Assembly (NCBI GenBank): GCA_023228325.1
Contig: JALOBK010000001.1
Span: 1,713,549-1,777,548 of the forward strand
DNA length: 64,000 nt
Reading direction: 5' to 3'
Source of the DNA: a bacterium
Lineage (GTDB): Bacteria; Auribacterota; UBA6266
Both the position numbers and the translations under genes were made by a program. Positions 54,842 to 64,000 of the stretch are shown in pieces (position 1 is the stretch's first letter; every line of letters begins with the position of its first letter). Under the pieces are notes generated by a model. The model worked only from the letters and a program-made list of their open reading frames with translations. It was not told the origin of the DNA and did not search any database.

Positions 54842-56941
54842 ATGTTTAAACAGGTGAAACTTGAAGTGGGCGGAAAGACTTTAATTATAGAAACAGGTAA
54901 AATTGCCAAACAGGCTGACGGGGCCGTTACCGTGACCTGCGGCGATACGGTAGTTTTGGTGACGGCCGTATCAGGCACTTCGATAAGAGAGGGTATTGAT
55001 TTCTTCCCTTTGACTGTCGATTACCGTGAAAATTCCTATGCCGCCGGAAAATTTCCGGGAGGATATATCAAGAGGGAAGGAAGGCCTACCGAAAAGGAAA
55101 TCTTAACGGCAAGGTTTACAGACAGGTCCATAAGGCCTTTATTCCCGGAAGGTTACTTTTACGAAGTCCAGGTTGTAGGGGCTGTTTTATCGGCGGATTC
55201 CGAAAACAATCCTGATATCCTGACAGTCATCGGGGCTTCTGCGGCTTTAACGGTATCTGATATTCCTTTTGCCGGCCCGATTGGATGTGTCAGAGTATGC
55301 AGGCTGGGACAGGAATTTATTGTTAATCCCACATACAGCCAGGCTACGGACAGCGACATGGAACTTGTTGTAGCAGGCACATCGGAAGCGGTGATGATGG
55401 TTGAAGGCGGATCTCAGGAAGTCTCGGAGGAAGACCTGCTCAGAGCGATAAGCACAGGCCATGAGCAGATAAGAGCTATATGCAAGGTTCAGGAAGAGCT
55501 GGCAAAGGCGCTTAACGTCAAAAAAAGAGATGTTGAACTCCTTCAAATCAGCGAAGACATATATGACGGCATTAAAAAAAGTGTTTCGAAAAATATAAGG
55601 GAAGCTATCTTTATAAAATCGAAAAAAGACAGGGAAAAAGCTTTAAAGGCGCTTTTTACCGCGGCGGTGGAACCTCTCAGGGAAAAATATCCCGAAGCAA
55701 AAGAATTTGATTATACAATGGCGTTTAAAAAGATACAGAAGGAAGTAATGAGAGGGATCATTCTTGATGAAGGGCTGAGAGCCGACGGAAGAAAATTAAA
55801 AGATATCCGGCCGATAACATGTGAAACGGGCCTGATGCCCAGGACACACGGTTCAGCATTGTTTACGCGCGGAGAAACCCAATCCCTTGCGATAACTACT
55901 CTGGGCACGGCGGAAGATGTTCAGAAGTATGAGGGTTTTGAAGGCGATAAGGAAAAAACTTTTATGCTCCATTATAATTTCCCTCCTTTCAGCACAGGTG
56001 AATGCCGTCCTATGAGAGGGCCGGGAAGAAGAGAGATAGGGCATGGCCATCTTGCCGAAAGAGCCATAGCGAGCATTCTTCCCGAACAGTATCCGTATAC
56101 GATAAGGGTTGTCTCGGATATACTTGAGTCCAACGGGTCTTCCTCAATGGCTACGGTTTGCGCAAGTTCCCTGTCTATGATGGCTGCGGGTGTTCCCGTA
56201 AAAGCATCCCTGGCGGGAATTGCGATGGGCCTGATAAAAGAAGGCGAAAAGGAAGCTATCCTCTCTGATATCCTCGGACTGGAAGATTTTCTCGGAGATA
56301 TGGATTTTAAGGTTGCCGGCACGGAAAAAGGCATTACCGGTTTCCAGATGGATATTAAAGTAAAGGGAATTTCCGAAGACACCATGAAAGCCGCGTTAAG
56401 CCAGGCTCGCGAAGGAAGATTAAAGATTCTTTCCGAGATGAATAAATGCATTTCAGAACCCGAAAAAGATATTTCCGAGTATGCCCCCAGGATAGAGACT
56501 ATAACCATAGACACTGATAAGATCGGGCTTGTTATCGGGCCCGGCGGGAAAATGATAAAGGAAATCATCAAAGAAACCGGGGCTGAAATAAATATCAATG
56601 ACAGCGGGGTTGTGCAGATAGCTTCTTCCGACAAGCAGAGCATAGCAAAAGCCATGGATTGGATTGCGAAGATCACCGCCGATATTGAAATCGGTAAAAT
56701 ATATAAAGCTACGGTGAAAGACATCCGGGATTTCGGCTGTATAGTTGATATCCTTCCGGGTAAGGACGGACTGGTGCACATCTCTAGGCTTGCCGATTAC
56801 AGGGTTAATAAGGTTTCCGACATATGCAAGGTTGGAGACGAAATGTATGTCAAGGTTATGGAAAAAGACGAAAAAGGCCGGTTTGTGCTCAGCAGGAAAG
56901 ACGCTTTAAGGCAGTTAAAAGATAAAAAAGAAGCAGAATAA
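54842..56941 (+). CDS. pnp: Polyribonucleotide nucleotidyltransferase
   Basis: Phosphorolytic 3'-5' exoribonuclease; 699 residues. Two RNase PH domains (FPLTVDYRENSYAAGKFPGG; GETQSLAITTLGT, FPPFSTGE), then KH (IGLVIGPGGKMIKEI) and S1 (DIRDFGCIVDILPGKDGLVH). CGGAGG precedes the ATG. Confidence 0.97.
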   Translation: MFKQVKLEVGGKTLIIETGKIAKQADGAVTVTCGDTVVLVTAVSGTSIREGIDFFPLTVDYRENSYAAGKFPGGYIKREGRPTEKEILTARFTDRSIRPLFPEGYFYEVQVVGAVLSADSENNPDILTVIGASAALTVSDIPFAGPIGCVRVCRLGQEFIVNPTYSQATDSDMELVVAGTSEAVMMVEGGSQEVSEEDLLRAISTGHEQIRAICKVQEELAKALNVKKRDVELLQISEDIYDGIKKSVSKNIREAIFIKSKKDREKALKALFTAAVEPLREKYPEAKEFDYTMAFKKIQKEVMRGIILDEGLRADGRKLKDIRPITCETGLMPRTHGSALFTRGETQSLAITTLGTAEDVQKYEGFEGDKEKTFMLHYNFPPFSTGECRPMRGPGRREIGHGHLAERAIASILPEQYPYTIRVVSDILESNGSSSMATVCASSLSMMAAGVPVKASLAGIAMGLIKEGEKEAILSDILGLEDFLGDMDFKVAGTEKGITGFQMDIKVKGISEDTMKAALSQAREGRLKILSEMNKCISEPEKDISEYAPRIETITIDTDKIGLVIGPGGKMIKEIIKETGAEININDSGVVQIASSDKQSIAKAMDWIAKITADIEIGKIYKATVKDIRDFGCIVDILPGKDGLVHISRLADYRVNKVSDICKVGDEMYVKVMEKDEKGRFVLSRKDALRQLKDKKEAE

Positions 56942-56961
56942 TTTTCAACAGAGTTATATAA

Positions 56962-57411
56962 TTGAAACATATCAGAATAAAGGTGAAAGCGTTAAAACAC
57001 GCTGAAGGGCTTCAGTCGCCTGAATATATGAGCGCCGAAGCCAGCGGTATGGATTTATATGCCGCTGTAGACAGTGACAGGGAGTTAGAGCCCGGCGCCA
57101 TCTTTCTTGTGCCCACAGGCATATGCGTATCAATACCCGTGGGTTATGAAGCGCAGGTGAGGCCCAGAAGCGGCTTGTCGCTTAAATATGGGATAAGCAT
57201 TGTGAATTCCCCGGGTACCATAGACTCTGATTATCGCGGTGAAATAGGAATTATCTTAATAAACCTTGGAAAAGATACATTCCTGATAAAAAGAGGCATG
57301 AGAATCGCGCAATTGGTCCTTCAGGAAGTAATACGCGGCGACATTGAAATTGTTGAATCCCTTGACGAAACAAAGCGGAATTCCGGCGGTTTCGGCCACA
57401 CAGGGCACTGA
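56962..57411 (+). CDS. dut: dUTP diphosphatase
   Basis: Hydrolyses dUTP to dUMP. The 149 residues hold all five trimeric dUTPase motifs: SGMDLYAA, PRSGLSLKYG, GTIDSDYRGEIGI, MRIAQLVLQ and the P-loop-like RNSGGFGHTG. Start is TTG: no ATG lies before the conserved N terminus, and the SD is weak. Confidence 0.94.
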   Translation: MKHIRIKVKALKHAEGLQSPEYMSAEASGMDLYAAVDSDRELEPGAIFLVPTGICVSIPVGYEAQVRPRSGLSLKYGISIVNSPGTIDSDYRGEIGIILINLGKDTFLIKRGMRIAQLVLQEVIRGDIEIVESLDETKRNSGGFGHTGH

Positions 57412-57452
57412 TCCCCTATCCCGAGCGTACAGTGATTCAGGTGGAGTTATAG

Positions 57453-59855
57453 ATGGCTGCAAGAAAACAAGATAACAAAACTGATCGGCTTGAGATTGCA
57501 GCGATAGTATTATCTGTGATAACCGTCTTTCTTCTTTTCTCTTTTTTGTCATACGATTATGAGGATATAAGCGCTAATGTTTCCAACCCGAATTCGCCCG
57601 CGGTCAACAAGGTGGGCATAATCGGCGCTTATACGGCCTATTCCATGATTTTTATTCTCGGTTTTTCATCTTATTTAATTCCCGTGATGACCGGAGCATG
57701 GGCCGTAGTCTTATTCAGAAAAAAGGAAATCGAATATCTCAAAATAGCTTATTGCGTCCTGATACTGATTCTGATGTCCGCAATATTTCATAACTCCTCA
57801 ATCCTTCGTTCAGCTTCGGAAAAAGTGCTCGGGCAGGGGCTTCCCGGGGGCGTGCTCGGACAGGCATTTGCCGCAATAACAGTAAAATACCTGAGTTTTA
57901 TAGGCGGAAATATACTGATAGTATCGATTTTGCTGATAACTTTATTCCTGCTTACAGAGGTACAGGCATACCCGATATTAAAGGGTGTATATAAAGGGAT
58001 ACAGGTTATATTGGATTTTCTTAAGTCAGTTTTCCTTGAGAGGCCTTCTGCCTCCAAAGAAACAGGGATATTAAAAGGTCCCGAGTCAAAAGAAGGAATA
58101 TTCAAGTTCCCGCATAAGGATAAAGAAAAAAACGGCGCCGCAGAGAAGAAACCTGTTATTTCTCCGGAAAAGATAAAAATAAACCACACGACATTACCGG
58201 AAAAAATGCTTAACGGTAAAAAAACAGCGCCGGCCGCTGAAAACGGTAATCTGTTTAAAGGAACCGGTAAAACCGCTGTTTATGAAAACAAAGATAATAG
58301 AGAGGCCCTTCAGCAGAAAACAAAGCAGGGACCGGACTTGCCGATATTGTCTTCGACCGGAGAAAAAAAATACCAGCTTCCGGATATCCCTTTATTTGAC
58401 GATCCCGTTCCTGTCGAATCGGGAACAAAAGATGAATTACAGAAAAATGCCGAGATATTAGTGCAAACATTATCTAACTTTGGAATCGAGGTGGGGGTGG
58501 AGGAAATAACCAGGGGCCCCGCTGTGACGCGATATGAAATAAAGCCGGCGCCGGGAGTGGGCGTCAGCAAAATAAAATCCAAAGAGCACGACATAGCTTT
58601 AGCCATGAGCGCATCCAGCATAAGGATAGTCGCTCCCATTCCGGGAAAAGCGGCCGTGGGAATTGAAGTGCCCAATAAAAACCGGGCCGTAGTAACAATG
58701 AAAGAGATAATATTGTCCGAAAATTACAAGTATTTTGAGGGCAATATACCTCTTGTAATAGGTAAAGATGTGGGAGGTTCTCCGGTTATCGGCGATCTTT
58801 CCCAGATGCCCCATATCCTTATTGCGGGAGCCACAGGTTCGGGTAAAACCATATGTATCAACGCGATAATAATGTCGATCCTTATGAGCAAAACGCCTGA
58901 TGAAATTAAAATGCTTTTGATAGACCCTAAAATGGTGGAACTCAAAAAATATAACGGTATTCCGCATCTGGTTTCTCCGGTTGTTACCAGCGCGAAAAAA
59001 TCAATTACCGGTTTAAACTGGGCTGTTAAAGAGATGGAAAAGAGGTTTGATTTATTTTCAAAAGTCGGAGTCAACGATATAGTCAGGTTTAACACGCGGG
59101 ACCCTGATATGATTTCGGGGCATGAGGAACTGGCGGAAGAAGAAATTCCGCCGAGACTGCCTTACATTGTGATAATAATCGACGAGTTAGCGGATCTGAT
59201 GATGACATCTTCAAGCGATGTCGAAGGTTCGATTGTAAGGCTTGCCCAGTTATCGAGGGCCGTGGGGATACACCTTGTCATAGCTACTCAAAGGCCTTCG
59301 GTTGATGTTATTACCGGCCTGATAAAAGCCAATTTCCCCGTGAGAATAGCATTTGCAGTCTCCAGTAAAGTTGATTCGAGAACAATCCTTGACGGGAATG
59401 GAGCTGAAACTCTTCTGGGAAAGGGAGACCTTCTTTATAATCCTCCCGGCAGTTCGAAATTAATACGCGCCCAGGGGACTATGGTCTCAGATTCCGAGAT
59501 AAGGAATGTTATAAGCCACTGGAAAAAAAATTCCGCGGATGAAAAGGTCGAGGATATCATTTCGGCTGTTGAGACAACGGCGGGCGGCCCCATAGATTTT
59601 GAAGATGATCTGTATGATGAAGCCGTCAAATTGATTCTGGAACATGGCCAGGCGTCGGCTTCTGTGCTGCAAAGAAGGTTGAGAATAGGTTATGCGAGAG
59701 CTGCGAGGCTCGTAGATATCATGGAATCCAACGGTATTGTCGGCCCGCAGCGCGGGAGCAAGCCGCGTGAAATACTTGTTGATTCACCGAAAGACCTGAA
59801 TATTATTGAAGGGACAAAAGATTCGGATGACAGCCAAAACCGGGACATGACATAA
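57453..59855 (+). CDS. ftsK: DNA translocase FtsK/SpoIIIE
   Basis: Pumps chromosome termini through the septum. 800 residues: four membrane segments (15-170), a linker (180-330), the alpha/beta motor with Walker A GATGSGKT (about 459-466) and Walker B IIIIDELADLMM, and a C-terminal winged-helix gamma domain (LRIGYARAARLVDIMESNGI) that reads polar DNA sequences. A full-length, typical SpoIIIE/FtsK without a long linker. Confidence 0.95.
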   Translation: MAARKQDNKTDRLEIAAIVLSVITVFLLFSFLSYDYEDISANVSNPNSPAVNKVGIIGAYTAYSMIFILGFSSYLIPVMTGAWAVVLFRKKEIEYLKIAYCVLILILMSAIFHNSSILRSASEKVLGQGLPGGVLGQAFAAITVKYLSFIGGNILIVSILLITLFLLTEVQAYPILKGVYKGIQVILDFLKSVFLERPSASKETGILKGPESKEGIFKFPHKDKEKNGAAEKKPVISPEKIKINHTTLPEKMLNGKKTAPAAENGNLFKGTGKTAVYENKDNREALQQKTKQGPDLPILSSTGEKKYQLPDIPLFDDPVPVESGTKDELQKNAEILVQTLSNFGIEVGVEEITRGPAVTRYEIKPAPGVGVSKIKSKEHDIALAMSASSIRIVAPIPGKAAVGIEVPNKNRAVVTMKEIILSENYKYFEGNIPLVIGKDVGGSPVIGDLSQMPHILIAGATGSGKTICINAIIMSILMSKTPDEIKMLLIDPKMVELKKYNGIPHLVSPVVTSAKKSITGLNWAVKEMEKRFDLFSKVGVNDIVRFNTRDPDMISGHEELAEEEIPPRLPYIVIIIDELADLMMTSSSDVEGSIVRLAQLSRAVGIHLVIATQRPSVDVITGLIKANFPVRIAFAVSSKVDSRTILDGNGAETLLGKGDLLYNPPGSSKLIRAQGTMVSDSEIRNVISHWKKNSADEKVEDIISAVETTAGGPIDFEDDLYDEAVKLILEHGQASASVLQRRLRIGYARAARLVDIMESNGIVGPQRGSKPREILVDSPKDLNIIEGTKDSDDSQNRDMT

Positions 59856-60611
59856 ATGAGCATAGGAAAAATATTACAGGAAGCCAGGGGTAAAAAAGGT
59901 ATTTCCGTCCAGCAGGCCAATGTTGCGACAAAAATAAAACGTGAATACATAGAAGCGCTGGAAAACGAACGCTTTGAACTTATCCCTTCAGCCACCTATG
60001 TAAAGGGTTTTTTAAAGATTTACGGTGAGTTTCTGTGTGTCGATTATAAAAAACTCATTTCGGAATACACCATAAGGTACGGGCAGGAAGAAAGTTCGGT
60101 GATTCATCCGGAAAAAAATATTGAACGTTTACAATCGGCTGATGATTCCGGAGTAAGATTGTCCAAACCTGGTATTTTTATAATTGCCTGCGCTGTTATC
60201 CTGGTAGTTGTGTTTATTATCAAAGTTATCTTTTTCAGCGGAAGGTCCGAGGATAAATATTTTAAAGATATTACTTCATCGATGCCGCCTCAGTATTTTG
60301 ATGTTAATACCGATTCGGTTAAACTTCCGGTTGCGGTTGATACTTTGAACAAAAGCCAGCACGAGGTTGAGGTCTATGCCACCGAAAATGTCTGGATGTC
60401 TGTCTGGGTCGACGAGCAGGAATATCCTGCGGGGACATTGAGCGCGGGCCAGGGCGAAAAGTGGCATGGCAGGAAAATCCACCTCAAAATCGGAAATGCC
60501 GCCGGACTGAAGGTTAAGGTTGACGGTAAAGCATTGGCCGGATTAGGCGCAAAGGGAGAAGTAATCCACCTTTATATAGATGATACCGGCGTCAAAAAAC
60601 AGTCAAAATGA
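59856..60611 (+). CDS. rodZ: RodZ-like cytoskeletal protein (HTH plus DUF4115)
   Basis: The 251 residues match RodZ: an N-terminal Xre-like HTH (IGKILQEARGKKGISVQQAN, YIEALENERFELIPSATYVK), one transmembrane helix (about 107-126) and a periplasmic DUF4115 domain (WMSVWVDEQEYPAGTLSAG). In rod-shaped bacteria it links MreB to the wall machinery. It starts directly after the ftsK stop, with no spacer. Confidence 0.88.
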   Translation: MSIGKILQEARGKKGISVQQANVATKIKREYIEALENERFELIPSATYVKGFLKIYGEFLCVDYKKLISEYTIRYGQEESSVIHPEKNIERLQSADDSGVRLSKPGIFIIACAVILVVVFIIKVIFFSGRSEDKYFKDITSSMPPQYFDVNTDSVKLPVAVDTLNKSQHEVEVYATENVWMSVWVDEQEYPAGTLSAGQGEKWHGRKIHLKIGNAAGLKVKVDGKALAGLGAKGEVIHLYIDDTGVKKQSK

Positions 60612-60641
60612 ATAACCGGATTTTTTCCTTTATTATATTCT

Positions 60642-61967
60642 ATGAATGCTTTTATCCAATCTTTCGGCTGCCCTAAAAATCTTGTCGATACCGAGAGGAT
60701 GATTTTTCTGTCGGAAAAAGAAGGCTTGAAGTTCGTTGAAAATCCGGCGGATGCGGACATAATCATAATCAACACCTGCGCTTTTATAAAGGCTGCCGTT
60801 GAAGAATCCATGAAGGCTGTGCTTGAAGCCACGATTCTTAAGGGGCAGACCCGCTGTAAGCGCATAATCGTAGCCGGGTGCCTTGTGACAAGGTATGGAA
60901 AGGAAGTTTTTGCCGGGGTTCCCGCGGTCGATTGTTTTATAGCGCCTTCATCAATTGAATCAATCGGCTCTATTGTCAGGAAATACAGGAATGGGAAGAG
61001 CGGCGGAAGGGAATTTATTTCCGGGGGATACAAAGCGGTTGATTTCCGGGAAAGAAAGATTACGGGGCCCGGCCATTATGCTTATTTAAAGTTGAGCGAA
61101 GGATGCAGCAACAATTGTTCCTTTTGCACAATACCGATGATAAGGGGCGGATTGAGAAGCCGGACCGGACGGGAGATTATAGAAGAGGCTGAAATCCTCG
61201 CCGGTAAAGGCGTCAAAGAACTCATAATCATCGGGCAGGACATTGCTTCGTATGGCGCTGATAAGGGCAAAAAAGCGCTGCCGGCCCTGCTGGATAAAAT
61301 CAAAGATATTGAAGGTATCAACTGGATCAGGCTGATGTATATGCATCCGGCCCATATCACGGACGGTATCATTTCCGCAATTTCCGATTCGGAGAAGATT
61401 TGCAGGTACATGGATATCCCGCTGCAGCATATCAATGACGGTATTCTGCGCGCCATGAACAGGAAAATAACAGGAAAAGAAATCATTAAACTGATTGATA
61501 CCCTCAGAAATAAAATCGTGGATTTGAAACTCAGGACGACTTTTATAGTCGGTTTCCCGGGTGAAACGAAAAAGATATATAATGAGTTGAAAGATTTTAT
61601 AAAGGCGGCGGAATTCGACAGGATGGGATCTTTTATTTATTCGCCCGAGGAAGGGACCGGCGCCTGTGATTTAAGCGGCAGGGTTAAAATATCCGAAGCC
61701 GCGGAAAGATATAAAGAATTGATGGATATCCAGAAAAAAATATCTTTCGGAAGAAATAAAAAGTTAACAGGAAAACGAATCAGGGTTATAATTGATTCAT
61801 ATAACCGCAGAAATAATTGTTATATTGCGAGAAGCCAATGGGACGCTCCGGATATTGATTGTGTCGTAAACGTGTCGGGCGGTAAGTTGAATAAAGGGGA
61901 TATGCCGTATGTTTCTGTTAAAAAAGGTTCTCATTTTGAATTATTCGCGGAGTTTGAACAGTTATGA
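60642..61967 (+). CDS. rimO: Ribosomal protein S12 methylthiotransferase
   Basis: A radical-SAM enzyme that methylthiolates Asp of ribosomal protein S12. 441 residues: UPF0004 domain with FGCPKNLVDTERM, NTCAFIKAAVEES and AGCLVTRYG (three cysteines of the auxiliary cluster), radical-SAM CSNNCSFCTIPMIRG, and a C-terminal TRAM domain. Overlaps pgsA by 4 bp (ATGA). Confidence 0.94.
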   Translation: MNAFIQSFGCPKNLVDTERMIFLSEKEGLKFVENPADADIIIINTCAFIKAAVEESMKAVLEATILKGQTRCKRIIVAGCLVTRYGKEVFAGVPAVDCFIAPSSIESIGSIVRKYRNGKSGGREFISGGYKAVDFRERKITGPGHYAYLKLSEGCSNNCSFCTIPMIRGGLRSRTGREIIEEAEILAGKGVKELIIIGQDIASYGADKGKKALPALLDKIKDIEGINWIRLMYMHPAHITDGIISAISDSEKICRYMDIPLQHINDGILRAMNRKITGKEIIKLIDTLRNKIVDLKLRTTFIVGFPGETKKIYNELKDFIKAAEFDRMGSFIYSPEEGTGACDLSGRVKISEAAERYKELMDIQKKISFGRNKKLTGKRIRVIIDSYNRRNNCYIARSQWDAPDIDCVVNVSGGKLNKGDMPYVSVKKGSHFELFAEFEQL

Positions 61968-62548
61968 ATACGCCTAATAAGCTGACATTAACACGGGTAT
62001 TCATCGCTTTCATATTTATGGCCGTTCTGGTTTCCGGGATGCCTCTAAAAGGCGTGTTGGCGACTTTATTGTTTGTTATAGGATGTATGACTGATTATCT
62101 GGACGGCAAGATAGCGAGAGATAGAAATATTGTAACGGATTTCGGAAAATTGATGGACCCTCTCGCGGATAAAATAATGATTTCCGCCGCGTTAATAACA
62201 TTTGTGCAGTTGAAAGACACACATGTTCCCGCATGGATGGTAGTCATAATCATCGGAAGGGAATTTTTTGTTACGGGCCTCCGCTTACTGGCCGCATCGA
62301 AAGGACAGGTAATCCCCGCCGGAAGAGGGGGAAAACATAAAATCATATCCCAGATCGCCGCTATCTCCGTTATACTTCTTTTTCTTTCGGCGAAAGAAAT
62401 CCTGACCTCATTTTTCAAGTGGGATGCAAGGGTAGATTATTATTTCGGTTTTATATCTTATATTATGATTTTTATTGCAATGGTTCTGTCAGTACTGTCG
62501 GGATTTTTTTATTTTAAGAAAAACAGAAATCTGTTCATACATGAATAA
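61964..62548 (+). CDS. pgsA: CDP-diacylglycerol--glycerol-3-phosphate 3-phosphatidyltransferase
   Basis: Forms phosphatidylglycerol phosphate from CDP-DAG made by CdsA. 194 residues with several membrane helices and the CDP-alcohol phosphotransferase motif D-G-x2-A-R-x8-G-x3-D-x3-D (YLDGKIARDRNIVTDFG, KLMDPLADK). Overlaps rimO and pgpA. Confidence 0.94.
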   Translation: MNTPNKLTLTRVFIAFIFMAVLVSGMPLKGVLATLLFVIGCMTDYLDGKIARDRNIVTDFGKLMDPLADKIMISAALITFVQLKDTHVPAWMVVIIIGREFFVTGLRLLAASKGQVIPAGRGGKHKIISQIAAISVILLFLSAKEILTSFFKWDARVDYYFGFISYIMIFIAMVLSVLSGFFYFKKNRNLFIHE

Positions 62549-63041
62549 AAACAATATAGCCGGGCGGGCCAGTATAATAATATCAACGTTTTTCGGAGCG
62601 GGGTATTTTCCGAAAATTCCCGGGACTGTCGGAACCTTAATCGGGTTTGCAATATTTTTTTTATTGAAAGACCATATCATCCTGAACAGCGGCTGTTTTT
62701 TTGTATTGCTCTGCGCCGGTTTTCTTGTTTCCGGCAAAGCGGAAAAAATGCTGGATAGAAAAGACCCGGGTTGTATTATTATCGATGAAATCGCGGCGGT
62801 TTATATCGTTTTTTTATTAATTGATATTCCCGAAAAGTTATTTTTTACCGCTATTATAACCGGCTTTATCGCTAACAGGTTTTTTGATATATATAAGCCC
62901 TTGGGAATAAATAAGTTGCAGCATTTAAACGGCTCGTTGGGTATAATGCTTGACGATATTTTAGCCGCTGTTTATTCGAATATTACGGTGCGTGTGGTTT
63001 TATTATTGACACTTAAATTGGCCTCCTATAAGATAACTTAG
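62541..63041 (+). CDS. pgpA: Phosphatidylglycerophosphatase A
   Basis: Dephosphorylates phosphatidylglycerol phosphate, the product of PgsA. 166 residues: FGAGYFPKIPGTVGTLIG, CIIIDEIAAVYIVFLL and NRFFDIYKPLGINKLQ are typical PgpA blocks. The ATG at 62541 lies 8 bp inside pgsA; the frame is open to 62475, without conserved sequence. Confidence 0.93.
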   Translation: MNKNNIAGRASIIISTFFGAGYFPKIPGTVGTLIGFAIFFLLKDHIILNSGCFFVLLCAGFLVSGKAEKMLDRKDPGCIIIDEIAAVYIVFLLIDIPEKLFFTAIITGFIANRFFDIYKPLGINKLQHLNGSLGIMLDDILAAVYSNITVRVVLLLTLKLASYKIT

Positions 63042-63078
63042 TTTTTTATTGTTTAAAAATAATTACACAGGTAAAAAA

Positions 63079-64000
63079 ATGATGAGATATTGTTATAGAA
63101 TAACAGTTATGCTGATACTGCTGTCTGTTCCCACGTTTTCTCCCGCTCCGTGGATATGGACCCCTGAGTCGGGGAAATTCGTCAATCCTAAATGGGAACC
63201 GAAAAAAAGCGCAAAACTTCAGATGGAATACGCTCATTCCCTTGAGGAAAAAAAAGAATATAAGGAAGCGGCCGAAGAATATAAAAAGGTGGCGAAATTT
63301 TTTCCGGGTTCGGCTTTTGCTCCCGAGGGCCAGATGGCAATGGGGAGGATGTATGAAAAAACGGGCAAATATTATGATGCGTTCCTGGGATATAAATCCA
63401 TTCTTGAAAAATATCCTTCATACGGTCATGTAGACGATATATTAGATAATATTTATAAAATCGGAAACGATTTTCTGGCCGGAAGACGCAGATACTTATG
63501 GAAATTTAAAATTCTCAGCGCGACAGACAAAGCCGCCGAAATATTTGAATTTCTCGTCGAGCAGGCGCCTTTTTCAAAACTTGCGCCTGAGGCGCAATTT
63601 AAAGCCGGTTTAGCCTATCAGAAGACAGGCGATTACAACAAGGCAATCGAGGCTTACAAAAAAGTCCTGGAAGTTTATTCCGGCACGGAATTCGCCGATG
63701 ACGCGAAATTTCATATCGGGATGTGCTGGTATGACAAATCAAGAGGCCCTGAATATGATCAGGAAGCGACGGATAATGCCATAAAAGAGTTGTATCAGTT
63801 CAGGAAAAAGTATCCTCAAAGCGATCTTATGGGTAAAGCGGCAGAGCTTATAACGGAACTGGAAGAAAGGAAAGCCGAAGAACTGTATAGAAACGGCGTC
63901 TTTTATGAAAAACAGGGTAATTACATATCTTCAAAAGTATACTATGAACTTCTGCTGAACCAGTATCCTGATTCCAAATGGTCTAAAAAGGCAAAGAGAA
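63079..64000 (+). CDS. BamD-like outer membrane TPR protein (3' truncated by window end)
   Basis: An open frame from ATG 63079 runs past the window edge, so ~307 residues are seen. A signal peptide (VMLILLSVPTFSPA) is followed by WIWTPESGKFVNPKWEP and TPR units typical of BamD/YfiO proteins: AAEEYKKVAKFFPGSAFAPE, AIEAYKKVLEVYSGTEFADD, SKVYYELLLNQYPDSKWSKK. BamD proteins are outer-membrane lipoproteins of the barrel-assembly machine; here no lipobox cysteine is evident, so the exact role is uncertain. AGG lies before the ATG. Confidence 0.75.
   Translation, partial: MMRYCYRITVMLILLSVPTFSPAPWIWTPESGKFVNPKWEPKKSAKLQMEYAHSLEEKKEYKEAAEEYKKVAKFFPGSAFAPEGQMAMGRMYEKTGKYYDAFLGYKSILEKYPSYGHVDDILDNIYKIGNDFLAGRRRYLWKFKILSATDKAAEIFEFLVEQAPFSKLAPEAQFKAGLAYQKTGDYNKAIEAYKKVLEVYSGTEFADDAKFHIGMCWYDKSRGPEYDQEATDNAIKELYQFRKKYPQSDLMGKAAELITELEERKAEELYRNGVFYEKQGNYISSKVYYELLLNQYPDSKWSKKAKR

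Noticed and set aside
55972..56781. 269-codon open frame antisense to pnp
   Set aside because: Its codons mirror the third-position pattern of pnp and no domain is seen; it is a shadow of a real gene.

Overview
The window is a contiguous chromosome segment from a Gram-negative-type, non-proteobacterial bacterium of moderate, slightly AT-leaning composition. Evidence for an outer membrane is a beta-barrel protein ending in Phe, lipoproteins with lipoboxes and a BamD-like TPR protein. The prepilin-like protein with an H-X9-DG tail, a GH113/GH130 sugar locus and the compact uppS...pgpA cluster suggest a PVC-related or candidate phylum (Lentisphaerota, Omnitrophota or Firestonebacteria type). This placement is an inference; no rRNA is present to settle it.

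Layout: (1) 1-8.6 kb: end of a PD-(D/E)XK nuclease gene, an aldo/keto reductase, small secreted proteins, a degenerate UxaB-like protein, a TPR protein, a DUF72 protein, and an operon with an HExxH membrane protein and an acyl-CoA synthetase. (2) 8.6-10.5 kb: metX-metW behind a SAM-II-like riboswitch with an intrinsic terminator. (3) 10.5-14.1 kb: an AT-rich accessory stretch (lipoprotein, SH3-domain protein, nuclease-like/TPR protein) ending at tRNA-Lys. (4) 14.3-18.8 kb: RNA methyltransferase, release-factor-like protein, DUF120-like protein, tRNA-Leu, a GT4 glycosyltransferase, repeats, tRNA-Gly. (5) 19-28.8 kb: tig-clpP-clpX-lon, then a class V aminotransferase with serA (serine synthesis), then purA. 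(6) 28.9-39.8 kb: an outer membrane barrel, then a probable beta-mannan/mannoside locus with a GntR/LacI-type regulator, a prepilin-like protein, two GH113-like hydrolases, a carbohydrate-binding protein, two sugar-binding lipoproteins and two GH130 phosphorylases. No ABC permease is in the window. (7) 39.9-64 kb: a long housekeeping cluster for undecaprenyl and phospholipid synthesis (uppS, cdsA, pgsA, pgpA), isoprenoids (dxr, ispG), translation (proS, infB, rbfA, truB, rpsO, rimO), RNA metabolism (nusA, nrnA, pnp) and cell division/shape (ftsK, rodZ), ending in a truncated BamD-like gene.

Genes in operons are tightly packed, with many ATGA/TAATG/TTGA overlaps. Gaps between operons carry several dispersed palindromic repeat families: a MITE-like element at 41.6 and 45.6 kb, a second palindromic family at 10.5 and 18.4 kb, elements bracketed by AACCACAGAT, and short CCCGCC-NNN-GGCGGG palindromes. 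Regulatory RNA logic is visible at metX (riboswitch/antiterminator/terminator) and in the nusA leader (promoter followed by an intrinsic terminator).
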